Source: CAYFZO01 sp965223735
GTDB taxonomy: Bacteria > Pseudomonadota > Gammaproteobacteria > Poriferisulfidales > Oxydemutatoraceae
NCBI GenBank assembly: GCA_965223735.1
Contig: OZ245010.1
Span: 186,001 to 250,000, forward strand
Reading direction: 5' to 3'
Length of the DNA stretch: 64,000 bases
Below the pieces are notes generated by a model. That model saw nothing but the letters and a program-made list of their open reading frames with translations, was not told where the DNA came from and did no database searches. Numbering within the stretch: position 1 is the stretch's first letter; the number at the start of each line of letters is the position of its first letter. Of this stretch, positions 63,876 through 64,000 are shown piece by piece. The translations under genes were made by a program, and so were the position numbers.

Positions 63876-63938
63876 AAAATTCAACGCGGATTTTGACGAT
63901 CGGGAGAATTTCGTGTCTGCCAAGATACAGAAGCACCA

Positions 63939-64000
63939 ATGAAAACCATCGCATTTTTCAGCAACAAGGGTGAGGTGGGGACAACCCTGCTTGTTTATCA
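63939..64000 (+). CDS. ParA/Soj-like ATPase, 5' end only, altered Walker A
   Basis: Twenty codons are visible: MKTIAFFSNKGEVGTTLLVY. The canonical start of ParA/MinD ATPases is KTIAFFNNKGGVGKTTLVY. Here the second glycine of the deviant Walker A is glutamate and the invariant GKT is GTT. The protein may be inactive or the gene decayed; the rest lies outside the window. A ParA gene here would fit a plasmid- or island-derived segment. Confidence 0.6.
   Translation, partial: MKTIAFFSNKGEVGTTLLVY

Noticed and set aside
1..64000. CRISPR arrays, rRNA or tRNA genes
   Set aside because: No regularly spaced repeat array, no conserved rRNA segment and no tRNA-like T-arm (GTTCRANNC) in a cloverleaf context was found in the gaps, although reading by eye can miss a tRNA.

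Overview
The window looks like one chromosome segment of an uncultured or little-studied gammaproteobacterium. The evidence is gene order: lpxC-dciA-M23 peptidase-secA-argJ-Nudix, lpxB-rnhB-dnaE-accA-tilS-pyrG-kdsA-eno-ftsB-ispD-ispF, pepA-valS divergent from lptF-lptG, and xerD-dsbC are all classic gammaproteobacterial neighbourhoods. The core is GC-rich; the last 13 kb is visibly richer in A and T. I cannot place it below class. The outer membrane is of the LPS type (lpxC, lpxB, kdsA, lptFG). A gnnA-gnnB-like pair directly before lpxB suggests an amide-linked, diamino-sugar lipid A.

Layout. 1-9 kb: a partial glycosyltransferase, then the tail of the division/envelope cluster (lpxC, dciA, M23, secA, argJ, Nudix-TMP synthase fusion). 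9-18 kb: a decayed TnpB scrap, hflX, a PP2C phosphatase, a Tat-signal histone-deacetylase-like protein, an OFA-family transporter and hflK-hflC. 18-36.6 kb: a minus-strand lipid A operon (gnnA, gnnB, lpxB; gtrA beyond it) divergent from a long plus-strand housekeeping run (rnhB to tsaB) covering replication, fatty acid, nucleotide, KDO and isoprenoid synthesis. 36.9-42 kb: lineage-specific genes, namely an 860-residue secreted protein with a choice-of-anchor-U-like end, three tandem small coiled-coil membrane proteins, and an amidohydrolase-like lipoprotein. 42-51.3 kb: valS, pepA, lptF, lptG, an RDD protein, xerD, dsbC.

51.3-64 kb is an accessory/defence island: relics of a type III-like methyltransferase and helicase around an intact OLD-like ATPase, a broken IS256-family element, then a minus-strand operon of type I restriction genes (hsdR, hsdM fused to one recognition domain, hsdS half) followed by two unrecognised genes (221 and 976 residues). 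The island ends at a second IS256-like end and the start of a ParA-like gene.

Two patterns cut across the window. First, several genes (ispD, pepA, valS, the RDD gene, the lipoprotein gene) are followed, just past the stop codon, by a decayed copy of their own 3' end; I call these terminal echoes. Second, some genes have a TATAAT-like -10 box only 6-9 nt before the start codon, which predicts leaderless mRNAs. The strongest candidates for something undescribed are the 221/976-residue gene pair attached to the type I operon, the methyltransferase-OLD ATPase-helicase arrangement, and the terminal echoes.
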